DNA of 64,000 nucleotides from Flavobacterium sp. LC2016-01 (GCF_009711135.1 NZ_WMIC01000011.1:124001-188000), one strand, 5' to 3'. Positions 25,510 through 34,479 are shown, counted from the first letter of the stretch. Numbers and translations: made by a program. The notes: generated from the letters alone by a model not told the origin.

Positions 25510-28500
25510 TTGAAAACATCATCTGCAATATATCAGAAATTAGAAGGATTTATAAAGAAATATTATATGAACGAATTGATAAAAGGAGGACTTCTTTTTA
25601 TTGGTTTCGGACTTTTGTATTTCCTGTTTACACTTTTTATTGAGTATTTTCTTTGGCTGAAACCAGCTGGAAGAACGCTTTTGTTTTGGATATTTATAGG
25701 AGTAGAAGTTTTTCTGTTGTTTCGATTTATCTTGTTTCCAATTTTTAAGTTGTTCAAACTTCAAAAGGGAATTGATTATAATCAGGCTTCGGCCATTATT
25801 GGAAATCATTTTACAGAAGTAAGTGATAAATTGACGAACTTTTTACAGCTTTCATCTAATGAAAATTCAGCAGAAAGTTCAGAATTAATGTTGGCTTCGA
25901 TCGAACAAAAAGCAAATTCGTTGCAGCCAATTCCGTTTGGAAATGCTATTAATTTTAAATCAAATAAAAAGTATTTGCCGTTGGCTTTGATTCCGGTTTT
26001 GTTGTTTGCAGTGTTTTTTGTTTCCGGAAATAGTAATATCATTTCTCAAAGTTTTAATAGAGTAGTACATTTTAATGCTTCGTTTTTACCGCCGGCTCCT
26101 TTCAAATTTGTGGTTTTAAATGACAATCTTCAAACTGAACAAAATAAAGATTTTATTGTAAAAGTTGAAACTGAAGGAAAAATTGTTCCAGAAAACGTGA
26201 TGATTCATATTGGTGATGAAAGCTATTTTATGGAATCTTCTCAAACCGGAAAGTTCGAATTCAAGATTGAAAAACCAACTTCAGATGTTCAGTTTTCTTT
26301 TGAAGGAAATACAGTTTCATCAAATGAATATGAATTGAAAGTGATCACAGTTCCATCAATTGCTAATTTCGAAATGGTTTTGAATTTTCCGTCTTATCTA
26401 AAAAAGAAATCAGAAACGATTCAGGGAACCGGAAATGCTATCGTACCAGAAGGAACAATCGTGACCTGGAAAATGAAAACACAGTCCACTCAGGAAGTGG
26501 TTTGGAAGGATGAGAACGCAATTTTAAAGTTTAATAAGGCTGAAAATGAATTTAAATTGGCTAAAAATATTAATCAAAATACAGAATATCAAATTCTTAC
26601 TTCGAATAATAAGGTTAAAAATTACGAGAAATTAGACTATCAGTTGTCAGTTATCAAAGATCAGCATCCAACAATCACAGTTTCTCCAGCTCCGGATAGT
26701 TTAGAATTAGATAAGAATTATGTTTTGGGAAGATTAGGAGATGACTACGGTTTATCAAAATTGCAGATTGTGTATTATGAACATGGCAAACCGCAAACTG
26801 CAAAACGAGGAACCATTCCGGTAAAGCAAGCAGTATTCGATCAGTTCGTTTTTAACTTCCCGAGTAATCTTGCAGTTGAAGAAGGAGTATCGTATGAATA
26901 CTATTTTGAGGTTTTTGATAATGATGCATTGCACGGATTTAAGAGTACAAAATCTTCTACATTTTCAGATCGCGTTGCTACAACAGATGAAGTTCATGAT
27001 GCAGAATTACAACAGCAAAATGCTAACATTAATAGTTTATCTAAATCATTAAAGAATCAGGAAAAGCAATTTTCTGAAATGGATAAACTGAAAAATACCG
27101 GAAAAGAAAAAGATAATTTGGAGTTCAAAGATCAGCAGAAAGTAAATGATTTTATCAAACGTCAAAAACAACAAGACGAAATGATGAAGCAGTTTGCTGA
27201 AAAAATGAATAAGAATTTAAATAAATACAATACAGATAAGAAAGACAAAACTGCTGAAGATTTACAAAAGCGTTTAGATAATGCTGAAAAAGATTTAGAG
27301 AAAAATCAAAAATTGATGGATGAACTAAAGAACCTAAATGATAAATTAAACAGCGAAGAGTTGTTTGATAAGATGGAAAAGTTCAAACAAATCAGTAAAA
27401 ACCAATCTCGTAATTTAGAACAATTAGTTGAATTAACGAAGCGTTTTTATGTAGAAAAGAAAGCAGAACAAGTTGCAGAGAAGCTAAACAAGTTGGCAGA
27501 AAAGCAAGAAGAACTTTCTAATAAAGATGCTGAAAACACAAAAGAGAAGCAAGACGATATTAATAAATCATTTGATAAAATTCAGGAAGATCTTAAAGAT
27601 TTGAAAGAAGAGAATAATACTTTGAAATCTCCTTTGGATATTCCGAAAGATGCTTCAAAAGAAAAAGATGTAGAGAATGATCTGAACAAAGCTTCGGAAG
27701 AATTAAATAAAAAGAATACTTCTTCGGCTAAGCCAAAACAAAAAAGTGCTTCGAAGAAAATGAAGTCAATGGCAGAACAAATGAGTTCAAGTATGGAAGG
27801 CGGAGAACAAGAACAATTAGAAGAAGATGTTGCTATGCTTCGTCAGATTTTGGATAATCTTTTAGCTTTTTCATTATCTCAGGAAGATGTCATGAAACAA
27901 TTTAAATCGATGAAATTGGGTTCTTCGGCTTATAAAAAGAACATAAAAATTCAACAAAATTTAAAACAACAGTTCAAACATGTTGATGATAGTTTGTTTG
28001 CAATGTCTCTTAGAAATCCAAAAATTGCAGAAGATGTAACTAAGGAAATAGGGAACGTACAATATAATATGGATAAAGCGATTGAAGTTTTAACCGATGT
28101 TCAAATTCCAAAAGGAGTTTCGCACCAACAATACGCAGTGTCATCTGCAAACAAATTGGCCGATTTTTTAAGTGATCTTTTGAATAGTATGCAGATGTCG
28201 ATGGCTAATCCTGGAGCTGGAAAACCAAAACCGGGAGACGGACAAGGAATGCAATTACCAGATATTATTCAAAAACAAAAAAGTCTGGCTGACAAAATGA
28301 AAGAAGGTATGAAGCAAGGTGATAAATCAGGAAGTGGTCAGCAAGGAAAAACCAGTGAAGGAAAACCAAGTCAAGATGGTCAGCAAGGGAAAGAAGGAAA
28401 CGGAAAAGATGGGAAGAATGGTCAAGGCAAAAACGGACAAGGAAGTAAAGAAGGAGGAAAAGGAAAGGATGGAAATGAAGGTCAAGATGGAGAAGGAGAT

Positions 28501-28902
28501 GCTGAAAAAATCATGGAAATTTACAAAGAGCAAGTTAAACTTCGTGAGGCTTTACAAAATGAGTTAACCAAAAAAGGTTTAGATGCGCAAGGAAGAGCTG
28601 CAATTGAACAGATGAAAGCTTCAGAAAAACAGATTTTGAACAAGGGATTTAAGAATGAGAATCTGCAGAGAATTTTAAATATTCAGCAAGAACTTTTAAA
28701 ATTAAACAATGCAGTTCAGGAACAAGGCCAAGATACGAAGCGTCAATCTGAAACAAATAAGGCTGAATTTTCTAATCGTGCAAATGCTTTACCAAGGTCA
28801 TTAACTGATTATTTAAATAGTGTAGAAATTTTAAATAGACAATCGCTACCTTTGCGCTCGAATTTTAATCAAAAGGTTCAAGAATATTTTAATACAAAAT
28901 GA
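25510..28902 (+). CDS. DUF4175 family large membrane-anchored protein
   Basis: 1130 residues. Two membrane helices near the N-terminus (about 26-47 and 53-75) and a third near 155-172 are followed by a beta-rich periplasmic region (about 180-480), then a long charged coiled coil (about 500-860) and a glycine/lysine/glutamine-rich low-complexity part (about 890-1000). The start is a TTG at 25510; no in-frame ATG precedes it and the next ATG would remove 19 residues, including well-formed N-terminal sequence. DUF4175 proteins are conserved in Bacteroidota with unknown function. ybeY overlaps its end by 4 bp. Confidence 0.85.
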   Translation: MKTSSAIYQKLEGFIKKYYMNELIKGGLLFIGFGLLYFLFTLFIEYFLWLKPAGRTLLFWIFIGVEVFLLFRFILFPIFKLFKLQKGIDYNQASAIIGNHFTEVSDKLTNFLQLSSNENSAESSELMLASIEQKANSLQPIPFGNAINFKSNKKYLPLALIPVLLFAVFFVSGNSNIISQSFNRVVHFNASFLPPAPFKFVVLNDNLQTEQNKDFIVKVETEGKIVPENVMIHIGDESYFMESSQTGKFEFKIEKPTSDVQFSFEGNTVSSNEYELKVITVPSIANFEMVLNFPSYLKKKSETIQGTGNAIVPEGTIVTWKMKTQSTQEVVWKDENAILKFNKAENEFKLAKNINQNTEYQILTSNNKVKNYEKLDYQLSVIKDQHPTITVSPAPDSLELDKNYVLGRLGDDYGLSKLQIVYYEHGKPQTAKRGTIPVKQAVFDQFVFNFPSNLAVEEGVSYEYYFEVFDNDALHGFKSTKSSTFSDRVATTDEVHDAELQQQNANINSLSKSLKNQEKQFSEMDKLKNTGKEKDNLEFKDQQKVNDFIKRQKQQDEMMKQFAEKMNKNLNKYNTDKKDKTAEDLQKRLDNAEKDLEKNQKLMDELKNLNDKLNSEELFDKMEKFKQISKNQSRNLEQLVELTKRFYVEKKAEQVAEKLNKLAEKQEELSNKDAENTKEKQDDINKSFDKIQEDLKDLKEENNTLKSPLDIPKDASKEKDVENDLNKASEELNKKNTSSAKPKQKSASKKMKSMAEQMSSSMEGGEQEQLEEDVAMLRQILDNLLAFSLSQEDVMKQFKSMKLGSSAYKKNIKIQQNLKQQFKHVDDSLFAMSLRNPKIAEDVTKEIGNVQYNMDKAIEVLTDVQIPKGVSHQQYAVSSANKLADFLSDLLNSMQMSMANPGAGKPKPGDGQGMQLPDIIQKQKSLADKMKEGMKQGDKSGSGQQGKTSEGKPSQDGQQGKEGNGKDGKNGQGKNGQGSKEGGKGKDGNEGQDGEGDAEKIMEIYKEQVKLREALQNELTKKGLDAQGRAAIEQMKASEKQILNKGFKNENLQRILNIQQELLKLNNAVQEQGQDTKRQSETNKAEFSNRANALPRSLTDYLNSVEILNRQSLPLRSNFNQKVQEYFNTK

Positions 28903-29318
28903 TAAACTTTAATTACGAAACCGAGTTTTCTTTAGACAACGAACAAGCTTTTACAGATTGGTTGAGCGCTGTTATTGTTTCTGAAAAGAAGAATGAGGGA
29001 GAAATAAATTATATTTTTTGTGATGATGAATATCTGCATAAAATAAATGTAGAGTATTTAAACCACGATACACTGACAGATATTATCAGTTTTGATTATA
29101 CAGTTGGGAACGAATTAAACGGAGATATTTTTGTTTCTGTTGAAAGAGTAGAAGATAATGCAAAAGATTTTAATGTTTCTTTTGAAGAAGAATTGAAACG
29201 CGTTCTTGCTCACGGTATATTACATTACTGTGGATACAAAGATAAAAGTGATGCAGATGCAGAACTTATGCGTTCAAAAGAAGATGAGAAGATTGCGATG
29301 TTTCACGTGGAACAGTAA
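28899..29318 (+). CDS. ybeY: Endoribonuclease YbeY (rRNA maturation)
   Basis: 139 residues, typical length. The family's metal site is at HGILHYCGYKD (105-115): the first two histidines are present (105, 109), but the third ligand position, His in E. coli HGxLHLxGYDH, is Asp here. I recall HGxLHLCGYKDK as common in Bacteroidota, so this is probably a lineage variant. YbeY processes 16S rRNA 3' ends and supports ribosome quality control. The start codon overlaps the DUF4175 stop. A parS-like palindrome lies inside its last codons (29299-29314). Confidence 0.92.
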   Translation: MINFNYETEFSLDNEQAFTDWLSAVIVSEKKNEGEINYIFCDDEYLHKINVEYLNHDTLTDIISFDYTVGNELNGDIFVSVERVEDNAKDFNVSFEEELKRVLAHGILHYCGYKDKSDADAELMRSKEDEKIAMFHVEQ

Positions 29319-29704
29319 TTGAACATCTAAAAAGAAACAAAGAAAACGTGTTCCACGTGGAACACGTTTATAAAGAAAAGTATTTTATATTCCACGTGAA
29401 ACGTTTTTAAATTTTAGAATTTAGAATTTTTGTTCCACGTGAAACACAAGTAAGAGGTTTAAGCTTTATAAAATGTTTCACGTGGAACACGTGAAATCTA
29501 CTCTTTAAAAGTAAGGAAATTGTAATGTTTCACGTGGAACTTTTAGATTTAGTTTTTGAATCTGAGGTTTGGTTTAGAAAATGTTTCACGTGAAACGTTG
29601 AAGATTTGGGTTTGAATTTTGAGTTTAAAAGAATAGATGTTTCACGTGGAACATCTGGTTTAGGTTTGAAACTTCAAACAAAAAAAACCGTTCCACGTGG
29701 AACA
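29299..29704. repeat. Array of nine parS-like palindromes (putative ParB centromere site)
   Basis: Nine 16-base sites match the bacterial parS consensus TGTTNCACGTGNAACA or nearly so, at 29299, 29349, 29388, 29431, 29474, 29526, 29582, 29638 and 29689 (start positions). All contain the CACGTG core; examples are TGTTTCACGTGGAACA and TGTTCCACGTGAAACA. The site at 29349 is the centre of a 26-base perfect palindrome (29344-29369). Spacing between starts is 39 to 56 bases. Most of the array fills the 449-bp gap between ybeY and mnmG. ParB binding and spreading is established for this consensus; its use here is inference, and parAB are not in the window. Confidence 0.8.
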
Positions 29705-29767
29705 AAAGAAGAATAAAGTTAATTCTGAGAACTGCCTTAAACGGTTTCCAGAGAATAATAAAACAAA

Positions 29768-31639
29768 ATGTTTTTAGAAGAATACGATGTTATTGTAGTT
29801 GGTGCTGGTCATGCAGGATCTGAAGCCGCAGCAGCGGCCGCAAATTTAGGATCCAAAACTTTATTGGTTACAATGAGTTTGCAGAACATAGCCCAGATGT
29901 CTTGCAATCCTGCAATGGGAGGAATTGCGAAAGGACAAATTGTTCGCGAGATCGATGCGCTTGGAGGATACTCCGGAATTGTTTCAGACCGAACTGCAAT
30001 TCAGTTTAAGATGTTGAACAAATCGAAAGGACCTGCAATGTGGTCGCCGAGAGTTCAAAGTGATCGAATGCGTTTTGCAGAAGAATGGAGACTGATGTTG
30101 GAGGGAACTCCAAATCTAGATTTTTACCAAGAAATGGTAAAAGGTCTGATTATCGAGAACGGAAAGATAAAAGGAATTAGAACTTCACTTGGAGTAGAGA
30201 TTCGATCTAAATCTGTTGTGTTGACAAACGGAACTTTTTTGAACGGATTAATTCATATTGGAGAAAAACAATTCGGTGGAGGAAGAGCAGGCGAAAGTGC
30301 GGCAACTGGAATTACCGAAGATTTAGTGAATGCCGGTTTCGAAGCTGGAAGAATGAAAACAGGAACACCGCCACGAGTTGATGGACGCTCTTTGGATTAT
30401 TCAAAAATGAACGAAGAAAAAGGAGATGCAAAACCGGATAAGTTTTCTTATTCGGATTTAACGGTTCCGTTGACGCATCAAAGATCTTGTCATATGACAT
30501 ACACCTCGCTTGATGTTCATGATATTTTGAGATCTGGTTTTGATCGTTCGCCAATGTTCAATGGAAGAATAAAAAGTTTAGGTCCGAGATATTGTCCTTC
30601 AATTGAAGACAAGATAAATCGTTTTGCCGATAAAGAACGTCATCAACTTTTTGTTGAACCAGAAGGATGGAAAACTTGCGAAGTATATGTAAACGGATTT
30701 TCAACTTCTCTTCCAGAGGATATTCAGTTTAAAGCTTTGCGTACAGTTGTAGGTTTTGAAAATGTAAAATTTCTTCGTCCAGGTTATGCGATCGAATATG
30801 ATTATTTTCCACCGACACAATTGAAACATACTTTGGAAACCAAGTTGGTTGAAGGATTATATTTTGCCGGACAAATTAATGGAACGACTGGATATGAAGA
30901 AGCAGCTTCGCAAGGTTTGATGGCCGGAATAAATGCGCATTTGAAAGTACATGAAAAAGCGCCGTTAATTTTAAAACGTGATGAAGCTTATATTGGAGTT
31001 TTGATCGACGACTTAATTACGAAAGGAACGGAAGAACCTTATCGTATGTTTACATCAAGAGCAGAATACAGAACATTGTTGCGACAAGATAATGCCGATT
31101 TTAGATTGACGCCAATGTCGCACGAAATTGGTCTTGCTTCTGAAGCTCGTTTGAGAAGAATGGAAAAGAAATTAAACGAGTCTGAAAAGATGGTTGCCTT
31201 CTTCAAAGAAACAAGTGTTTCGGTTGCCGAAACAAATCCAATTTTAGAAGCGAAAGAAACGGCTCCAATTACGCAAGGTGATAAAATGTTTAAAGTATTC
31301 TCTCGTCCGCAAATTGATCTGGAGGATATGATGAAATTTGAGAAAGTGAAAGCTTATATCGAAGAGAATAATTTAGATCAGGAAATTTTAGAGCAAGCCG
31401 AGATCCAAGTTAAATATTCTGGCTACATCGAAAAGGAAAGAAATAACGCCGACAAACTAACTCGTTTAGAAGAAGTGAAAATTCCAGAAAATTTCGATTA
31501 CAATAAAATCAAATCCATGTCGATTGAAGCGAAACAAAAATTGAGTAAAATTCGTCCTGTGACAATTTCTCAAGCTTCAAGAATTAGTGGCGTATCACCA
31601 AGTGATATTTCCGTGCTTTTGATTTATATGGGAAGATAG
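29768..31639 (+). CDS. mnmG: tRNA U34 carboxymethylaminomethyl modification enzyme MnmG (GidA)
   Basis: 623 residues, the usual length. VVGAGHAGSEAA (about 11-22) is the FAD-binding Rossmann motif; QMSCNPAMGGIAKGQ, GTPPRVDGRSLDY, and YRMFTSRAEYR are all conserved MnmG segments, and the C-terminal domain ends in RPVTISQASRISGVSPSDIS. With MnmE it modifies the wobble uridine of several tRNAs using FAD and methylene-tetrahydrofolate. mnmG lies beside the origin in many bacteria, which fits the parS-like sites on both sides. Confidence 0.97.
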   Translation: MFLEEYDVIVVGAGHAGSEAAAAAANLGSKTLLVTMSLQNIAQMSCNPAMGGIAKGQIVREIDALGGYSGIVSDRTAIQFKMLNKSKGPAMWSPRVQSDRMRFAEEWRLMLEGTPNLDFYQEMVKGLIIENGKIKGIRTSLGVEIRSKSVVLTNGTFLNGLIHIGEKQFGGGRAGESAATGITEDLVNAGFEAGRMKTGTPPRVDGRSLDYSKMNEEKGDAKPDKFSYSDLTVPLTHQRSCHMTYTSLDVHDILRSGFDRSPMFNGRIKSLGPRYCPSIEDKINRFADKERHQLFVEPEGWKTCEVYVNGFSTSLPEDIQFKALRTVVGFENVKFLRPGYAIEYDYFPPTQLKHTLETKLVEGLYFAGQINGTTGYEEAASQGLMAGINAHLKVHEKAPLILKRDEAYIGVLIDDLITKGTEEPYRMFTSRAEYRTLLRQDNADFRLTPMSHEIGLASEARLRRMEKKLNESEKMVAFFKETSVSVAETNPILEAKETAPITQGDKMFKVFSRPQIDLEDMMKFEKVKAYIEENNLDQEILEQAEIQVKYSGYIEKERNNADKLTRLEEVKIPENFDYNKIKSMSIEAKQKLSKIRPVTISQASRISGVSPSDISVLLIYMGR

Positions 31640-31696
31640 AAAAGTTTGTTTCAAGTTTCAGGTTTCACGTTTTATTGGAACTTGAAACTTTGTTTT

Positions 31697-31785
31697 TGTT
31701 TCACGTGAAACTTAAAACTTAAAACGTGAAACTTGAAACAAAAGAAAACCTGAAACAAAAAAATAAGTTTGTTCCACGTGAAACA
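31697..31785. repeat. Two further parS-like sites downstream of mnmG
   Basis: TGTTTCACGTGAAACT at 31697-31712 and TGTTCCACGTGAAACA at 31770-31785, separated by short GAAACTT/GTTTCAG-type heptamer runs. They extend the array across mnmG, giving eleven sites over 2.5 kb. Confidence 0.75.
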
Positions 31786-31812
31786 AAAGAGTTAAAAATT
31801 AAAATTCTATTT

Positions 31813-32277
31813 ATGAGAATTGTCGAGAGAGAAATTTTATCCGAAGAAGAAAAAGAAGTTTTACGTGAACTTTGGAACGAAGAATATCCGGCAAGATTAA
31901 ATTGTAAAAACATGCAGGATTTTGAATTGTACTTAAACGGTCTTTCAAATACGAAACATTATTTGCTTTTTGATGCTTTAGATAAAATTAAGGGTTGGGC
32001 ATTTACTTTTTTACGAGAAGATGAAAATTGGTTTGCTATAATTTTAAATCATCAAATCCAGGGAAAAGGAAATGGCATGCTTTTGATGAATGAATTAAAA
32101 AATAATAATATAAGTTTGAATGGTTGGGTTGTTGATCATCAAAATGAAATAAAACAAAACGCAACACATTATAAATCTCCAATGCCATTTTATATTAAAA
32201 ATGGTTTTACAATTTTGACAGAAATCAGAATTGAAAACGAAAAAATGTCGGGAGTAAAAATTAATTGGAAAAGATAA
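31813..32277 (+). CDS. GNAT family N-acetyltransferase
   Basis: 154 residues from the ATG at 31813. An in-frame extension upstream reads through GTTTCA-type repeats and a parS-like site, so it is rejected. The acetyl-CoA-binding segment is HQIQGKGNGMLLMNEL (about 79-94), a variant of the Q/RxxGxG/A loop. Downstream, YIKNGFTILTEIRIEN matches the C-terminal strand of GNAT proteins. Substrate unknown. It is followed by a clear terminator. Confidence 0.8.
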   Translation: MRIVEREILSEEEKEVLRELWNEEYPARLNCKNMQDFELYLNGLSNTKHYLLFDALDKIKGWAFTFLREDENWFAIILNHQIQGKGNGMLLMNELKNNNISLNGWVVDHQNEIKQNATHYKSPMPFYIKNGFTILTEIRIENEKMSGVKINWKR

Positions 32278-32298
32278 ATAAAAGATAAAAAGAGGAAG

Positions 32299-32330
32299 CC
32301 CTAAAAGTGAAAATTTTACTTTTAGGGTTT
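32299..32330 (+). terminator. Intrinsic terminator after the GNAT gene
   Basis: CCCTAAAAGT (32299-32308) pairs with ACTTTTAGGG (32318-32327), the stem continues into AT pairs, and a short T run follows. Confidence 0.8.
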
Positions 32331-32366
32331 GCTATGAAATTAAACCAAAATACCTATAATTAAAAA

Positions 32367-33215
32367 ATGGACGTTTTAAATAAAAAACATTTTCTCACAG
32401 TAAAAGACCATTCTGTTTCAAAAGAAATTTTCGATTTGTATCATGATGAAAATTTGGATATGCTGATCACTTCGCCGCAGCCAGATTTAGAAAATTTAGG
32501 AAGATATTACGAAAGCGAAGATTATATTTCGCATACAGACAACAAACGTTCTGTTTTTGAAAAAGCATATCATTTTGTAAAAAGTATCGCTTTAAAAAAT
32601 AAATTGAATTTAATTAATTCGGAACAATCTCAAAAAGGAAAGATTTTAGACATCGGTGCCGGAACTGGTGATTTTTTATTGACAGCAAAAAATGACGGCT
32701 GGAATGTAATTGGAGTTGAGCCAAGCGATCGAGCAAAAAATATTGCCAAGCAAAAAGGAATTTCATTTGTTGAAGAAATCAGCGAACTCGAAAATAATTC
32801 TTTTGACGTAATTACAATGTGGCACGTTTTAGAACACGTTCCAAATTTAGAATTTCAAATTCAAGAATTGAAGCGATTGCTTAAGCCAACTGGAACATTA
32901 ATTATTGCGGTTCCAAATTTTAAATCATACGACGCAAAATATTACGGAGAGTTTTGGGCGGCTTTTGATGTGCCAATTCACTTTTGGCATTTTTCGAAAA
33001 AAGCGATAAAATCACTTTTTGAAAAAGTCGACATGAAATTAGAAAAAGTGCTTCCAATGAAATTTGATTCATTTTATGTGAGTCTTCTTTCTGAAAAATA
33101 CAAAACCGGAAAAATGAATTATATCAATGCATTTTTTGTCGGTTTGCGATCCAATTTAAAAGCGTCATCAACAAAAGAGTATTCATCGCACATTTATGTC
33201 CTAAAAAACAGCTAA
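32367..33215 (+). CDS. Class I SAM-dependent methyltransferase
   Basis: 282 residues. KILDIGAGTGDFLLTAK (about 91-107) is motif I of the SAM-binding Rossmann fold; GVEPSDRAKNIAK follows as the ribose-binding acidic strand, then FDVITMWHVLEHVPN and LLKPTGTLIIAVPN (post-motif strands). The overall look is of the UbiG/Methyltransf_11-23 type. The substrate is unknown; the C-terminal IHFWHFSKKAIKSLFEK is common in enzymes of cell-surface or lipid modification. It ends at the border of the repeat region. Confidence 0.88.
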   Translation: MDVLNKKHFLTVKDHSVSKEIFDLYHDENLDMLITSPQPDLENLGRYYESEDYISHTDNKRSVFEKAYHFVKSIALKNKLNLINSEQSQKGKILDIGAGTGDFLLTAKNDGWNVIGVEPSDRAKNIAKQKGISFVEEISELENNSFDVITMWHVLEHVPNLEFQIQELKRLLKPTGTLIIAVPNFKSYDAKYYGEFWAAFDVPIHFWHFSKKAIKSLFEKVDMKLEKVLPMKFDSFYVSLLSEKYKTGKMNYINAFFVGLRSNLKASSTKEYSSHIYVLKNS

Positions 33216-33221
33216 AACGGC

Positions 33222-33385
33222 AAATAAGCGCGTTTAAAGCGTTTTCTTGTTGTTAACGAGGGTTTGTGTTGTCTTTTTTAAGATAATCGCTTAGAAAAAA
33301 GCTATGAAAGTCACTTTTAATAGTGATATTTTATAGCTTTTTTTTGATCCATAAAGAAAACTAATACCTTAAAATTGCTGCTATT
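33222..33385. repeat. Intergenic direct repeat, copy 1
   Basis: Copy 1 of a roughly 165-base duplication. Landmarks shared with copy 2 in the same order: AAATAAGCG, GCGTTTTCTTG, TTGTCTTTTTT, GCTATGAAAG, CACTTTTAATA, GATATTTTAT and AAACTAATA. Within this copy GCTAT...ATAGC and TCAC...GTGA can pair into a hairpin followed by T residues (33301-33345). Confidence 0.8.
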
Positions 33386-33656
33386 TTTGGGATTTTTTCT
33401 TGTTTTTTTCGATTTTTAATTTTGGACTTTTTCAAAAAAAAATTTCGCGATTTTTGTTTTTTTAAGCTTGTGGTTTTTTGTTTTTCAAAAATTGAAAATT
33501 TATAAAATGTTTCAAGAAAAAATGCTTCAATTTTTCAAAACAGCTAAATTTTAAAAAAGAACATTTTTTTGACTTCTTTTTTCATCAAATTTTAAAAAGG
33601 AAGAATCTAAAAAGTTTTAGACACACACTTATTGACAAAAAAGGGATCAAAACTTG

Positions 33657-33815
33657 AAATAAGCGTATTTAAGGCGTTTTCTTGGTTAAATTGAGGACTT
33701 GTATTGTCTTTTTTGAGAAATTATCGGAGACAAAAGCTATGAAAGCCACTTTTAATAATGATATTTTATCGAATACTTTTATGCCATAAAAAAAACTAAT
33801 ATCATAAAATTTTAG
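33657..33815. repeat. Intergenic direct repeat, copy 2
   Basis: Copy 2, offset by 435 bases. The order of landmark words is retained while substitutions have broken the terminator-like hairpin seen in copy 1 (the ATAGC arm is lost). The 3' end lies about 18 bases before the -33 region of the Skp-like gene's promoter. Confidence 0.8.
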
Positions 33816-33833
33816 CATTTTTTAAACTTTATG

Positions 33834-33862
33834 TTGGTGCTATTTATTTTTTTATATTTTTG
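33834..33862 (+). promoter_or_regulatory. Promoter for the Skp-like lipoprotein gene
   Basis: TTG at 33834-33836 and TATTTTTG at 33855-33862 are separated by 18 bases, fitting the -33/-7 pattern; the start codon is 36 bases downstream. Confidence 0.65.
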
Positions 33863-33897
33863 TCTTTCATACCAATAAAAAAAATAGAAATTTAGAA

Positions 33898-34479
33898 ATG
33901 AAAAAAGCATTAGTAATTATCGGACTTTCAATTTTGGCTGTTTCTTGTAATCAAACAGCAGAAGTTAAGGAAGTAAAAACAGCTTACGTAGATACTTCAG
34001 TTTTAATGAAAGAATACACTGAAGCAAAAGACCTGGAAGCAAAATACAAAGCTCAGGCGGAGGAAAAAGGGAGACAACTACAAGCTGAAATTACTCGTTT
34101 TAAACAAGACGCTGCTAATTTTCAAAGCCAGGCGCAGGCAAATGGCCAGCAATGGGCACAACAAAGAGGAGCTGAATTGCAAAAAAGAGAGCAGCAATTG
34201 GGTTATGCTCAACAAGCTTTATCACAGCAATTACAGCAGGAAAGCGGTGTAGAAATGGATTCGTTAATCAGCGGTGTTAAAAAATTCATCAAAGATTACG
34301 GTAAAAAGAACGGTTACGCATACATTTATGGTACAGGTGATGCTGCATCAATTTTATATGCTGAAGATAAATTTGATATCACAAAAGATATCATTAAAGA
34401 ATTGAATGACAAGTATAAAGCAGCTCCAAAAACCGATGGAAAACCTGCTGCAAAAGAAGGTGAAGAGGCTAAAAAATAA
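33898..34479 (+). CDS. OmpH/Skp-like periplasmic lipoprotein chaperone
   Basis: 193 residues. The signal peptide ends in a lipobox (LAVSC, cysteine at about residue 17), so it is a lipoprotein. It carries the Skp layout: TAYVDTSVLMKEY (first strand), a long helical hairpin rich in glutamine and lysine (about 45-125), then GYAYIYGTGDAASILYAED, the closing strand pair of the body, and a lysine/alanine tail. Skp proteins hold unfolded outer-membrane proteins in the periplasm. No BamA gene lies next to it here. It has its own promoter and terminator. Confidence 0.88.
   Translation: MKKALVIIGLSILAVSCNQTAEVKEVKTAYVDTSVLMKEYTEAKDLEAKYKAQAEEKGRQLQAEITRFKQDAANFQSQAQANGQQWAQQRGAELQKREQQLGYAQQALSQQLQQESGVEMDSLISGVKKFIKDYGKKNGYAYIYGTGDAASILYAEDKFDITKDIIKELNDKYKAAPKTDGKPAAKEGEEAKK

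Larger units (their letters stand above)
33216..33897. other. 680-bp gene-free gap with a large direct duplication
   Basis: Holds the two copies of the 165-base direct repeat and between them AT-rich sequence without any frame that looks coded. Near its right end is the promoter for the Skp-like lipoprotein. I see no known RNA family. The conserved hairpin in copy 1 could be a terminator for the methyltransferase gene. Confidence 0.6.

Noticed and set aside
25540..26042. Minus-strand frames opposite the DUF4175 gene
   Set aside because: Shadows of the coding strand with lysine/serine-rich noise composition.
29299..31785. CRISPR array or transcription-factor operator cluster
   Set aside because: Sites are 16-base palindromes with variable gaps and no constant long repeat, so it is not CRISPR. 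The exact fit to the ParB target makes parS the better reading, though an operator function is not excluded.
31726..31812. Extended start of the GNAT gene
   Set aside because: The extension is a translation of GTTTCA-type repeats and a parS-like site.
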